Assembly (NCBI RefSeq): GCF_025751575.1
Contig: NZ_JAOWLA010000003.1
Span: forward strand, 1-64,000
Reading direction: 5' to 3'
Length of the DNA: 64,000 bases
Source of the DNA: Albidovulum sediminicola
GTDB taxonomy: Bacteria; Pseudomonadota; Alphaproteobacteria; Rhodobacterales; Rhodobacteraceae
The translations under genes were made by a program, and so were the position numbers. Each line of letters starts with the position of its first letter. The first letter of the stretch is position 1. This document shows positions 54,647-63,183 of the stretch, in pieces. Below the pieces are notes generated by a model, which was given only the letters and a program-made list of their open reading frames with translations, searched no databases and was not told the origin of the DNA.

Positions 54647-55117
54647 ATGGAAAAGATACCGATGACCCGCGCGGGACATGCCGCGCTTGACGAAGAACTC
54701 AAGGCTCTCAAGTCGGTGGAGCGTCCGGCGGTGATCCGGGCGATCGCCGAGGCGCGCGAACACGGCGACCTTTCGGAAAACGCGGAATACCATGCCGCGC
54801 GCGAACGCCAGAGCTTCGTCGAAGGCCGCATCAAGGAGCTTGAGGCGATCCTGTCGCTGGCCGAGGTCATCGATCCCACCCGCCTTTCCGGTACGGTGAA
54901 GTTCGGCGCGACCGTGACGCTGGTCGACGAGGACACCGACGAGGAGCGCACCTACCAGATCGTGGGCGAGCCCGAGGCCGACATTGAGCGCGGGCTCTTG
55001 AACATCAAGTCGCCGCTCGCGCGCGCCCTGATCGGCAAGGACGAGGGCGACAGCGTCGAGGTGCGCACCCCCGGCGGCGAGAAAAGCTACGAAGTCGTGG
55101 CCGTCCGCTACATCTGA
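54647..55117 (+). CDS. greA: Transcription elongation factor GreA
   Basis: This 156-residue protein rescues backtracked RNA polymerase by stimulating transcript cleavage. The N-terminal coiled coil carries [20 protein letters not shown], with the conserved acidic tip, and the C-terminal globular domain has [15 protein letters not shown] and [20 protein letters not shown]. The length is that of GreA. The ATG at 54647 opens [18 protein letters not shown]. It is followed by a conserved membrane protein gene 20 bases later. Confidence 0.97.
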   Translation: MEKIPMTRAGHAALDEELKALKSVERPAVIRAIAEAREHGDLSENAEYHAARERQSFVEGRIKELEAILSLAEVIDPTRLSGTVKFGATVTLVDEDTDEERTYQIVGEPEADIERGLLNIKSPLARALIGKDEGDSVEVRTPGGEKSYEVVAVRYI

Positions 55118-55137
55118 AGACGATCCGAGGGGCCGCG

Positions 55138-56172
55138 ATGCCGGACCAGAAGCCGGAGCAGAAGGGCGACGCCGGGGCAGGACCCGGGTCGTATCGCCGG
55201 GCCCTGTCGGGTCAGGGCGTAGCTGCGTCCGACATCATCGCCTTCGTGCTGAGCCTCCTGTGGCTGGCGGTCTTCGGCTGGCTGTTCGCGCGCGCTGGCG
55301 GCGGCGGGGGGGCTGCGCAGACGGCGATGGTCCTCGTTGCGGTCGTGCTGCCGGTCGCGCTGATCTGGCTGGCGGCGCTCGCCTTCCGCACGACCCGCAT
55401 GCTGCGCGAGGAAGCGCGGCGCCTGCATGAGGCGCTGGAGGCGATGCGCGAGGCGCATGCCCATCAGGCGCAGGCCGCCCACACCAATCCGATCGTCGAA
55501 AAGCGCCTGGACGAGATCGCCGAGGCCGCGCGCAACGCCGAGCAGGCAATGGCGAAGTTCGTCTCCATCCGCGAGGCCGCGGTGGCCAGCCCCGCCGCCG
55601 CCCCGACGGCCCCGGCCAGCCCGGCCGAGGTGGCGACCGGGGTGGGCCTGGCCGAGCAGCCGGGCCTTGCACTCGGCACGCCGCCGGAGGCCGCCGCCGC
55701 ACCGGTTTCGACCGCCGATATGATCAAGGCGCTCAACTTCCCCGACGGGCCGGAGGATACCGAAGGGTTCCGCGCGCTGCGCCGCGCGCTGGGCGATCAC
55801 CAAGTGTCGCGGATCGTCCGCGCGGCCCAGGATGTCCTGACCCTGCTCAGCCAGGACGGCATCTACATGGACGACCTGAAGCCGGATCGCGCCCGGCCCG
55901 AGCTGTGGCGGCGTTTCGCGCAAGGCGAGCGCGGCCGGACGATGGCCGGGCTTGGCGGTGTCCGCGACCGGTCGAGCCTGGCGCTTAGCGCCAGCCGGAT
56001 GCGCAAGGACACGATCTTCCGCGATGCGGCGCATCACTTCATGCGGCAGTTCGACAAGACCCTGGCGGAGTTCGAGAAAACGGCAAGCGATGCCGACCTG
56101 GTGGCGCTGGCTGAGACCCGGACCGCGCGCGCCTTCATGCTGCTGGGGCGCGTCGCGGGCGTCTTCGACTGA
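55138..56172 (+). CDS. Conserved membrane protein with coiled coil, unknown function
   Basis: This 344-residue protein has two N-terminal membrane helices (about residues 30-52 and 60-82) and a charged coiled coil (RTTRMLREEARRLHEALEAM, to about 145). An Ala/Pro-rich linker (about 150-190) leads to a C-terminal helical domain (DTEGFRALRRALGDHQVSRI and onward). I do not recognise a named family, though such proteins recur in Rhodobacteraceae. GAGGGG precedes the ATG. It follows greA by 20 bases and is likely co-transcribed. No enzymatic motif is visible. Confidence 0.78.
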   Translation: MPDQKPEQKGDAGAGPGSYRRALSGQGVAASDIIAFVLSLLWLAVFGWLFARAGGGGGAAQTAMVLVAVVLPVALIWLAALAFRTTRMLREEARRLHEALEAMREAHAHQAQAAHTNPIVEKRLDEIAEAARNAEQAMAKFVSIREAAVASPAAAPTAPASPAEVATGVGLAEQPGLALGTPPEAAAAPVSTADMIKALNFPDGPEDTEGFRALRRALGDHQVSRIVRAAQDVLTLLSQDGIYMDDLKPDRARPELWRRFAQGERGRTMAGLGGVRDRSSLALSASRMRKDTIFRDAAHHFMRQFDKTLAEFEKTASDADLVALAETRTARAFMLLGRVAGVFD

Positions 56173-56181
56173 GCCGGGGCG

Positions 56182-56793
56182 TCATTCGCCCGCGGTGGAT
56201 TCCTTCTGTATCAGCAGAATCCCGTGATTGTTGTCCGGGTCGCCGTCATGGTGGGTCTTCTCGGTCACGCCGGGAAGCTTGGCGAAGTTCTTCATGATCT
56301 TGTTGGGGAAGAAGCTGCGCGGGATCGCCTCGAACCCCGGCAGGTCGCGCAGGATGTCGCTGACGGAATTGCCGCAGAAGGCCTTGTTGACTGCGCCATA
56401 GGCCTCGGCCTTGCGGACCGCAAGCTCGGCCACCTCTGCGCTGACCGGCACGCGCTGCTCAATGACGTCATAGGTTTCGCGCGCGTGGTAGTCGATGTAG
56501 AACGCCTTCATCCGCGGCGTGATGCCGTAGAAGAGGTCGTTGCGCTCGGGGACCAGCGAATGGTGCCAGGTTCCGGCGGGATCGAACAGCACGCGCTGGC
56601 TGCCGTTGATCATCAGGCCGGAATGCTCGCCCTCGCCGCCCTTCTTGCGCACCACGGTGAAAAGCGTGATCGAGGGCTCCTCGGGCGAAACGTAGCGCGC
56701 GCGCGCCACGGCTTCATCGGGCGCCCAGACGGGCTCAGCGCCACAGGCCGCCAGAAAGACGGGCAAGATCAGGGCGATGATCTGGCGGCGCAT
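56182..56793 (-). CDS. Lipoprotein of unknown function
   Basis: This 203-residue protein has a lipoprotein signal peptide with lipobox LAAC (Cys17). The mature part has EGEHSGLMINGSQRVLFDPA, WHHSLVPERNDLFYGITP, VAELAVRKAEAYGAVNKAFC and GNSVSDILRDLPGF, a conserved His-then-Cys order. This loosely resembles permuted papain-fold (NlpC/P60, YiiX-like) proteins, but the assignment is speculative. It is separated from the oxidase subunit IV gene by 18 bases on the same strand, so the two are probably co-transcribed. Confidence 0.75.
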   Translation of the reverse strand: MRRQIIALILPVFLAACGAEPVWAPDEAVARARYVSPEEPSITLFTVVRKKGGEGEHSGLMINGSQRVLFDPAGTWHHSLVPERNDLFYGITPRMKAFYIDYHARETYDVIEQRVPVSAEVAELAVRKAEAYGAVNKAFCGNSVSDILRDLPGFEAIPRSFFPNKIMKNFAKLPGVTEKTHHDGDPDNNHGILLIQKESTAGE

Positions 56794-56811
56794 CGTGCGT
56801 TCGGTCAGCGA

Positions 56812-56946
56812 TCAGGCGTTGGCGAGCGCCATGAAGATCAGGATACCGATCGCGATGCCCGCCACCCAGGTGGAGAACTGGATGAAACCCGCAAAGGTCT
56901 TTTCGTGGCTCTTGATGTCCATGCTGCCGTGCTTGTGTTCGGCCAT
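56812..56946 (-). CDS. aa3-type cytochrome c oxidase subunit IV
   Basis: This 44-residue gene reads MAEHKHGSMDIKSHEKTFAG, then FIQFSTWVAGIAIGILIFMA and LANA. It is the small single-span subunit IV of alphaproteobacterial aa3 oxidase, known from Paracoccus and Rhodobacter. The helix runs from about residue 21 to 43. A GGAGGA ribosome binding site stands nine bases before the ATG at 56946. In these bacteria it is usually encoded apart from the other oxidase genes, as here. Confidence 0.93.
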   Translation of the reverse strand: MAEHKHGSMDIKSHEKTFAGFIQFSTWVAGIAIGILIFMALANA

Positions 56947-57031
56947 GTGCGTAGTCCTCCTGACGTTTCGGTCCGAATAGCCGATTCAATCGGCACTGTC
57001 ACGCCCGCCCCCCGCGAATTTCACGGAGCTG

Positions 57032-57514
57032 TCACTTTCGATGCAGATCAGCCGCCAGGCGGAAGCCGATGCGGCGCGGCTCCTCGACCTCGGGGGCCTT
57101 GGGAAGGGCGCGCAGCATGACGTTCAACTGGCTGACATGCTGGATCAGCTGGGTGCGCGCCTCGTCCTCGTCACGGCCATAGAAGGTCACGATGTCGGGG
57201 GCGAAGAAGCCGATGCCCTCGATCCGCATCACCCCCGCCTCGCCGCCGGTAAAGCCCATGGCGACCTCGTGTTCGTCGTCCAGCTGCTCCTCGAAGTTCT
57301 GGATATAGAGGATCAGACGCTCATAGGCCCATTCGGCGGGACTCTTTTCCTCGATCGACTCCTCGGTGAGACCTTCGGGAAGCGGTTCAAGCTCGGCCGT
57401 GCGGGGGGCGTCGGGCGCAGTGTGGACCACGCGCGCGCAGGGCAGGGCGGAGGCCTCGTGCGCCTCGGCGGCAGTCTGGATCTCTCCGCTCAGCCGGTCA
57501 GTCTCCATCGCCAT
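57032..57514 (-). CDS. DUF6173 family protein
   Basis: This 160-residue acidic soluble protein has an unstructured N-terminus and the family core AEWAYERLILYIQNFEEQLD and DEHEVAMGFTGGEAGVMRIE, then GIGFFAPDIVTFYGRDEDEA and RTQLIQHVSQLNVMLRALPK. The family is not characterised. Either the ATG at 57514 or at 57508 may be used; GAGG at 57520 region fits both poorly. Its start overlaps the end of the MBL hydrolase gene by 25 bases, so the two are coupled in one operon with the acyl-CoA dehydrogenase. Confidence 0.85.
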   Translation of the reverse strand: MAMETDRLSGEIQTAAEAHEASALPCARVVHTAPDAPRTAELEPLPEGLTEESIEEKSPAEWAYERLILYIQNFEEQLDDEHEVAMGFTGGEAGVMRIEGIGFFAPDIVTFYGRDEDEARTQLIQHVSQLNVMLRALPKAPEVEEPRRIGFRLAADLHRK

Positions 57515-58539
57515 ACCCCCTCTTCGTCCATATGCCGCGCGACGCGGCCAGCCTTCAGAAGATGGTTCAGATGGGCGACGGCTTCAACCAGGGCGAGGCC
57601 GTATTCCCCCTCGCCGATGTCGCGCTTGAACAGGGGGGCAAAGCATTCGGCGGCGGTGCGCGGGCTTGCCAGATGCGCCTCAAGCCGCGACAGCGCGCCC
57701 AGGTGATTGTCGATCATCTGGGTGAGGCGCAGCGGCAAACCAGTGAAGGGCAGCTTGTGGCCGGGCAGGACCAGCTGGTCGGGACGGGCGAACGGCGCAA
57801 AGTGTTTGGCGCTGGCGATCCACTCGGCCACGGGGTCGGCGCCGGGCTCGGTCGCGTAGACCCCGAGATTGGCGGAGATCGAGGGCAGAAGCTGATCGCC
57901 GCCCAGCACCAGATTGTCCGACAGGCTCCAGAAGGTCGCGTGCTCCGGGGCGTGGCCGTCGCCGGTGCGGACCATCCAGTCGCGCCCGCCCATCGTGATC
58001 CGGTCGCCATCGCGCAGCCGGGTGTAGCCCAGCGGCAGCGGCGCTACGACATCGCAGAAATTGAACGGCCGCTCCGCCGCGCGCCGGGCCAGAAGGTCGG
58101 GAGCCATGCCGGCGGCCTTCCAGAAGGCCAGCGTCTCGGCGGCCGGAAGGGGGTGTTCGTCGAGCGTCAGCATCCGCGCGAAGAGCCACGATGTCCGCGT
58201 CGTGACAAGTTCGGCCCCCCGCGACTGGAACCAACCGGCAAGGCCGATGTGATCGGGGTGATAGTGGGTCACGATCACGCGGCGCACGGGCCGGCCGGCC
58301 AGCGGGCCGGCGATCAGGCGTTCCCACAGCCCGCGCGCCCGGCGGGTGTCGAGCCCGGTGTCGATGACCGTCCAGCCGTCGCCTTCATCGAGCGCGTAGA
58401 TATTGACGTGATCGAGCGCCATCGGCAGCGGCAGGCGAAGCCAGAGGATGCCGGGCGCGACCTCCTGCGCCGTCCCCTCGGCCGGGGGTATGTCGAACGG
58501 GTAGCGGATGCCCTCGCTGGCTTTGGGGGCGGGGCTCAT
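57490..58539 (-). CDS. MBL-fold metallo-hydrolase
   Basis: This 349-residue protein has the metallo-beta-lactamase fold with an intact dinuclear metal site: VIVTHYHPDHIGLAGW (HxHxDH) near residue 92, GDGHAPEHATF, LVLGGDQLLP and QLVLPGHKLPF. It has an extra C-terminal helical domain as in the LACTB2-like subgroup. A thioester, glyoxalase II-like or other substrate is possible. It overlaps the acyl-CoA dehydrogenase stop as ATGA, so it is co-translated with it and may act on the same acyl-CoA route. Confidence 0.88.
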   Translation of the reverse strand: MSPAPKASEGIRYPFDIPPAEGTAQEVAPGILWLRLPLPMALDHVNIYALDEGDGWTVIDTGLDTRRARGLWERLIAGPLAGRPVRRVIVTHYHPDHIGLAGWFQSRGAELVTTRTSWLFARMLTLDEHPLPAAETLAFWKAAGMAPDLLARRAAERPFNFCDVVAPLPLGYTRLRDGDRITMGGRDWMVRTGDGHAPEHATFWSLSDNLVLGGDQLLPSISANLGVYATEPGADPVAEWIASAKHFAPFARPDQLVLPGHKLPFTGLPLRLTQMIDNHLGALSRLEAHLASPRTAAECFAPLFKRDIGEGEYGLALVEAVAHLNHLLKAGRVARHMDEEGVWRWRLTG

Positions 58540-60221
58540 TCGCCGACCAGGTCCCCGTCCGCCAGGGCGTAAAGCGCACCGGCCCCTTCGCGCGCCTCGG
58601 CCAGAAGGGCGGTGTGCTGTGGCAGGATGCGGCGGATGAAGACCTCGGCCAGGGCGCGGCGGGCGCCGCCCACGAGCGCGGCCTTGAGGTGATAATGCGC
58701 CCCCAGGACGAGTGCGAAGGCGCGCAGGTAGGGGACCGCGCCCGCGAAGCGGTCGCGCGGTTCCTGGGCCAGCATCCACTCGGTCGCTTCGCGGAGCGTT
58801 TCGGCGGCGGACCAGACGGCCTCCGTCAGGTCGGGGCAGGTGGCGCGCGTGGCCTCGGCGGCGGTCTCGACCTCCTCCAGGACCCGGAAGGCGGCGTCGC
58901 CGCCATCGGCCAGCTTGCGGCCGACGAGGTCCATGGCCTGGATGCCGTTCGTGCCCTCGTAGATCGCGGTGATCCGCACGTCGCGGTAGTATTGCGCGGC
59001 GCCGGTTTCCTCGATGAAGCCCATGCCGCCGTGGATCTGCACGCCGGTTTCGGCAACCCGGATGCCCGTATCGGTGCCATAGGCCTTGGCGATGGGGGTC
59101 AGGAAGGCGGCGCGATCGGCCCATTCCTTCGCCCCCGTGGCCCGCGCCATGTCGAGCGCGACGGCGCAGGCAAGCCCGATGGCGCGTGCCGCAAAGGTCT
59201 CGGCCCGCATGGTGGCAAGCATCCGCCGCACGTCGGGGTGGCCGAGGATCTGGCCCATCTGCGCGCGGTCGCGGGCATATTCGGCGGCCTTCTGGCAGGC
59301 GGCCTCCGCCAGGCCGATGCCCTGCATGCCGACGCCGAGCCGGGCGTTGTTCATCATGGTGAACATCGCCGCCATGCCCTTGTGGGGCTCACCCACCATC
59401 CAGCCCGTCGCCCCCTCGAAGGCCATGACGCAGGTGGGCGAGCCGTGGATGCCGAGCTTGTGTTCGAGGCTGACCACGCGCAGCGTATTGGCCGCGCCAG
59501 GGTTGCCGTCCGCGTCGAGCAGAAGCTTCGGCACCATGAACAGGCTAATGCCGCGCGTACCGGCGGGCGCATCGGGCAGCCGCGCCAGGACCAGGTGGCA
59601 GACATTGCCGACGAAATCGCAATCGCCCCAGGTGATGAAGATCTTCTGCCCGGTGATCGCATAGGTGCCGTCGCCCCGCGGCTCCGCCTTGGTGCGCACC
59701 GCCCCCACGTCCGAGCCCGCCTGCGGCTCGGTCAGGTTCATGGTCCCCGACCATTCCCCCGAAATCAGCTTGGGCAGGTAGAGGTCACGGATCGCATCGC
59801 TTGCGTGATGTTCCAGCGCCTCGATCTGGCCTTGCGTCAGAAGCGGGCAAAGCTGGAGCGAGATGCAAGCGCCCGACATCATTTCCTGCACGGCCATGTT
59901 CAGTGTCTGCGGCAGGCCCATGCCGCCATATTCGACCGGGGCCGCGGTCCCGATCCACCCGCCCTCGGCGATCTTCGCATAGGCCTCCGCATAACCTGGC
60001 GTACTGCGCACGACGCCGTTTTCCAGGCGTGCCGGGGTCAGGTCGCCGGGACGGTTCAAGGGGGCCACGACCTCGTCGCAGAGCCGCGCGGCCTCGCCCA
60101 GCATGGCGTCGATCAGGTCCGGGGTCGCCTCGGCGAAACGCTCGGTGGCCGCGACCGGGGCGATCGGCACGATCTTGTCCAGGATGAAGCGGATTTCGTC
60201 CGCAGGCGCGCGATAGGGCAT
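58536..60221 (-). CDS. Acyl-CoA dehydrogenase (long form, DmdC-like clade)
   Basis: This 561-residue FAD enzyme has the acyl-CoA dehydrogenase core: SLQLCPLLTQGQIEALEHHA, GTMNLTEPQAGSDVGAVRTK, and the catalytic Glu in AIYEGTNGIQAMDLVGRKL near residue 421. A C-terminal extension of about 120 residues is typical of the clade that includes DmdC (3-methylmercaptopropionyl-CoA dehydrogenase) and medium-chain enzymes. Substrate is therefore undecided. GGAGGATCTT precedes the ATG at 60221. Electrons would pass through ETF to the ETF-QO at 52761. It is the first gene of an operon with the MBL hydrolase and DUF6173 genes. Confidence 0.93.
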   Translation of the reverse strand: MPYRAPADEIRFILDKIVPIAPVAATERFAEATPDLIDAMLGEAARLCDEVVAPLNRPGDLTPARLENGVVRSTPGYAEAYAKIAEGGWIGTAAPVEYGGMGLPQTLNMAVQEMMSGACISLQLCPLLTQGQIEALEHHASDAIRDLYLPKLISGEWSGTMNLTEPQAGSDVGAVRTKAEPRGDGTYAITGQKIFITWGDCDFVGNVCHLVLARLPDAPAGTRGISLFMVPKLLLDADGNPGAANTLRVVSLEHKLGIHGSPTCVMAFEGATGWMVGEPHKGMAAMFTMMNNARLGVGMQGIGLAEAACQKAAEYARDRAQMGQILGHPDVRRMLATMRAETFAARAIGLACAVALDMARATGAKEWADRAAFLTPIAKAYGTDTGIRVAETGVQIHGGMGFIEETGAAQYYRDVRITAIYEGTNGIQAMDLVGRKLADGGDAAFRVLEEVETAAEATRATCPDLTEAVWSAAETLREATEWMLAQEPRDRFAGAVPYLRAFALVLGAHYHLKAALVGGARRALAEVFIRRILPQHTALLAEAREGAGALYALADGDLVGE

Positions 60222-60349
60222 AAGATCCTCCGGCGCGGCTTGGCAAGGCGTGCCACCGCGCGTATGTGTTTCGGGCTTGAGACATGGTGACGTGAGGTCA
60301 GGTTGGGGGCAACCTGAACGCTGCGTCACGGCACAAGGCGGAGTGTCCG

Positions 60350-61297
60350 GTGACGCAAGTTCTGACCCCCGATGCCCAGGGCCTGACGGCGGCGGCCGAC
60401 CTCTTGCGGGGGGGCGCTCTCGTGGCCTTCCCGACCGAGACGGTTTATGGCCTGGGTGGCAACGCCCGGTCCGACCACGCGGTCGCGCGGATCTTCGAGG
60501 CGAAGGGCCGCCCGCGTTTCAACCCGCTGATCGTCCATGTCCCCGACGTGGAGGCGGCGCGGCGCTTCGCGGTCTTCGACGATCGGGCGGAGCGGGTGGC
60601 ATCGGCCTTCTGGCCCGGCCCCCTGACGCTGGTGCTGCCGCTTCGGCCCGAGGCGGGGCTGTCGCCGCTGGTCACGGCAGGGCTCGACAGCGTGGCGGTC
60701 CGGGTCCCGGCGCATCCGGTGGCGCGTGCACTTCTGACGGCCTTCGGCGGGCCGGTCGCCGCACCCTCGGCCAACCCGTCTGGCCGGGTCAGCCCGACCC
60801 GCGCGCAGCATGTGATCGACGGGCTGGCGGGGCGTATCGCGGCGGTCGTGGACGGCGGCGCCTGCGCGGTCGGGGTCGAATCAACGATCCTTGGGCTGGT
60901 GGACGGCGCGGCGCTTCTGCGCCCAGGCGGCATCCCGGCGGAGGCGCTGGAGGCCTGCCTCGGCCATCCGCTTGCCGCCGGCGGCGATGCGGCGCGGCCC
61001 AGTGCGCCCGGCCAGCTTCTGTCCCATTACGCGCCGGCCTCGGCCGTGCGGCTGGGGGTGACCGCGCCCGAGCCGGGGGAATTCTGGCTGGGTTTCGGAC
61101 CCGAGGCGAGGGCGGCCGACATCAACCTTTCCGAGTCCGGAGACCTGGTCGAGGCGGCGGCGAACCTGTTCCACGACCTCCGCCGGGCGGACGCGGCGGC
61201 GGGTGGGCGGCGCATTGCCGTCTCGCCCATCCCCGAAACGGGGCTGGGCCGCGCGATCAACGACCGCCTGCGCCGGGCGGCGGCGCCCCGGCCATGA
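60350..61297 (+). CDS. L-threonylcarbamoyladenylate synthase (Sua5/YrdC)
   Basis: This 315-residue protein makes threonylcarbamoyl-AMP for t6A37 of tRNA. The YrdC domain has ALVAFPTETVYGLGGNARSD and KGRPRFNPLIVHV near the start, and PVAAPSANPSGRVSPT and SVAVRVPAHPV further on. A C-terminal Sua5 domain (about residues 210-310, starting PSAPGQLLSHYAPASAVR) makes it the long Sua5 form. The start is a GTG at 60350 after GCGGAG. It overlaps the next gene as ATGA and is divergent from the acyl-CoA dehydrogenase. Confidence 0.95.
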   Translation: MTQVLTPDAQGLTAAADLLRGGALVAFPTETVYGLGGNARSDHAVARIFEAKGRPRFNPLIVHVPDVEAARRFAVFDDRAERVASAFWPGPLTLVLPLRPEAGLSPLVTAGLDSVAVRVPAHPVARALLTAFGGPVAAPSANPSGRVSPTRAQHVIDGLAGRIAAVVDGGACAVGVESTILGLVDGAALLRPGGIPAEALEACLGHPLAAGGDAARPSAPGQLLSHYAPASAVRLGVTAPEPGEFWLGFGPEARAADINLSESGDLVEAAANLFHDLRRADAAAGGRRIAVSPIPETGLGRAINDRLRRAAAPRP

Positions 61298-61695
61298 GGG
61301 GCGAAACCGATCTGGCGCGGATGCTGGCCGGGATGGAGCCGACGCTGCGCCCCGAGGAATTCGGCTACGGGCTGATCCCCGGCCGGGGGGGGATGCCCCC
61401 GGGCCTTACCCCCTTCGCGACCGTGCGGGAGGCCGAGGGGCTGACCGTCATCGCCCCGGTTCGCGCCCTGCGCCGCCATGGTATCGCGCATCGCGCGGGC
61501 TTTGCCTGTATCTCTCTGAGCGTGCATTCGGACCTGGAGGCCGTGGGCCTGACGGCCGCCTTCGCGCGGGCGCTGGCCGATGCGGGGCTTGGGGCGAATG
61601 TGATCGCGGGGCTCCACCACGACCACATCCTGACCGATTGGGACCGTCGGCAGGACGCGATGGCCTGCCTGACCGCATTGTCGCGGGGCGCCTAG
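61294..61695 (+). CDS. ACT domain-containing protein
   Basis: This 133-residue protein carries the ACT_3-type domain: MRGETDLARMLAGMEPTLRP, EFGYGLIPGRGG and GLTVIAPVRALRRHGIAH, followed by CISLSVHSDLEAVGLTAAFA. The family may bind an amino acid, but the role is unknown. Its ATG overlaps the stop of the Sua5 gene, so expression is coupled. It converges on the YqgE gene. Confidence 0.88.
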   Translation: MRGETDLARMLAGMEPTLRPEEFGYGLIPGRGGMPPGLTPFATVREAEGLTVIAPVRALRRHGIAHRAGFACISLSVHSDLEAVGLTAAFARALADAGLGANVIAGLHHDHILTDWDRRQDAMACLTALSRGA

Positions 61696-61697
61696 GT

Positions 61698-62252
61698 TCA
61701 GGCCCGTCCCGCCGCCGACGACAGCAGAAGCGGATCGACGCCGAGCGAGCGCAGCGCGACCTCCCACTTGCCCGCGTTGTCCTCGGAAAACAGAAGCTCC
61801 GGCGTCGCGTCGCAGGTCAGCCAACCGTTCCGCAGGATCTCGTCCTCCAGCTGGCCGGGTCCCCAGCCGGAATACCCGAAGGCGAGGATCGACTGCCGGG
61901 GCCCCGCTCCTTGGGCGAAGGCCTCAAGGATATCGAGCGTCGCGGTCATGCCGAAGCGGTCGTCAACGCTCAGCGTCGCCGCGTCGCTTTGGTAGTCGCC
62001 CGAATGCAGAACGAAGCCGCGGCTGTTTTCGACCGGCCCGCCGAAATGTACGCGGATGTCGCGCGACCGGGGCGTTGTCGGAATGTGCAACTGCCGCAGC
62101 AGGTCCGCGAAGCGCAGGTCGGTCGCGGGTTTGTTCACGATCAGCCCCATCGCGCCTTCGCCCGAATGGGCGCACATGAAGACGACGCTGCGATCAAATC
62201 GTGGATCGCCCATGCCGGGCATCGCGATAAGCATCTTGCCGCTCAGGTTCAT
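61698..62252 (-). CDS. YqgE/AlgH family protein
   Basis: This 184-residue protein has the family signature: [40 protein letters not shown] and [17 protein letters not shown], then [20 protein letters not shown]. The function is not established; AlgH has been linked to transcriptional regulation in Pseudomonas. GGAGGTCACC leads to the ATG at 62252. It is divergent from the DsbD-like gene with 124 bases between starts, and both promoters must lie there. Confidence 0.93.
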   Translation of the reverse strand: MNLSGKMLIAMPGMGDPRFDRSVVFMCAHSGEGAMGLIVNKPATDLRFADLLRQLHIPTTPRSRDIRVHFGGPVENSRGFVLHSGDYQSDAATLSVDDRFGMTATLDILEAFAQGAGPRQSILAFGYSGWGPGQLEDEILRNGWLTCDATPELLFSEDNAGKWEVALRSLGVDPLLLSSAAGRA

Positions 62253-62376
62253 GGTGACCTCCTGCCCCAAAGATTGCGCCAGTTGCGCTTTCTGACAAGA
62301 CACCCGCGACAATCTCGCGCGGCGTTGGCGGAAAGTTGACTTCTCCTTCCCGCACGGGATGCCTAGATTGTCTACG

Positions 62377-63183
62377 ATGAAAAGAGTTGCAGGATATCTG
62401 GCGGTCACGACCGCCTGCGTGGCCTTGGCGGGGGCGGTCGCCGCCCAGGCCGTTCCCGAGGATCTTTATGCGGCGGAGCTTCTGCCGGGCTGGCAAACGC
62501 CCGAGGGCACGCGCATGGCGGCCCTTCACCTGACCCTCAAGGAGGGGTGGAAGACCTACTGGCGCGCGCCGGGCGAGGCGGGCATTCCCCCGATCTTTGA
62601 CTGGTCGGGCTCGCGGAATGTCGCCTCCGTCACCTATCACTGGCCGGCGCCCGAGGTCTTTGAACTGAGCGGCTACACGACCTTCGGCTTCCACGGCGAG
62701 CTGGTCCTGCCGATCGAGATCCGGCCCCAGGACCCCGGCCAGCCGATCCTTGCATCGGCCGATGTCGAGCTTGGCATCTGTGAGGAGATCTGCGTGCCCG
62801 TCGCCTTCCGCATCGCCGGAGAGTTGTCGAAGGGCGGGCCGGACAAGCGCATCGCCCGTGCCCTCGATGCGGGGCCCGTGCCCGCCAAGACCGCGGGGCT
62901 GACCGGCTTTCAATGCGCGGTGGAGCCGATCCGGGACGGGCTGCGGCTTACCGCAACGCTCACCATGCCGCCGCTTGGCGGCGAGGAGATCGCGGTGCTG
63001 GAGGCGGGCGCGGGCGACATCTGGGTCTCCCCGGCGGAGACCCGGCGCGAGGGCGGCAGGCTGGTTTCCGTCGCCGACCTGATCCCGCCCAACGCGCGGC
63101 CCTTCGCGCTCGACCGGTCATCGGTGGTGGTCACGGTGCTGTCACCCGGCCGCGCGGTGCAACAGATCGGCTGCACCGGTTAG
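62377..63183 (+). CDS. DsbD N-terminal domain-containing exported protein
   Basis: This 268-residue protein has a signal peptide ([20 protein letters not shown], then VAAQA) and the immunoglobulin-like N-terminal domain of the thiol reductase DsbD (DsbDalpha). It includes [20 protein letters not shown] and the redox pair in [15 protein letters not shown] (CxxxC). The membrane and thioredoxin parts of DsbD are absent, so electrons would have to come from a separate CcdA-like protein. The ATG at 62377 is preferred; an ATG at 62359 is also in frame. It converges on the RND pump gene. Confidence 0.85.
   Translation: MKRVAGYLAVTTACVALAGAVAAQAVPEDLYAAELLPGWQTPEGTRMAALHLTLKEGWKTYWRAPGEAGIPPIFDWSGSRNVASVTYHWPAPEVFELSGYTTFGFHGELVLPIEIRPQDPGQPILASADVELGICEEICVPVAFRIAGELSKGGPDKRIARALDAGPVPAKTAGLTGFQCAVEPIRDGLRLTATLTMPPLGGEEIAVLEAGAGDIWVSPAETRREGGRLVSVADLIPPNARPFALDRSSVVVTVLSPGRAVQQIGCTG

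Noticed and set aside
58536-60221. Naming the acyl-CoA dehydrogenase dmdC
   Set aside because: Sequence similarity to the clade is suggestive, but dmdB/dmdD are absent here and substrate cannot be decided from sequence alone.
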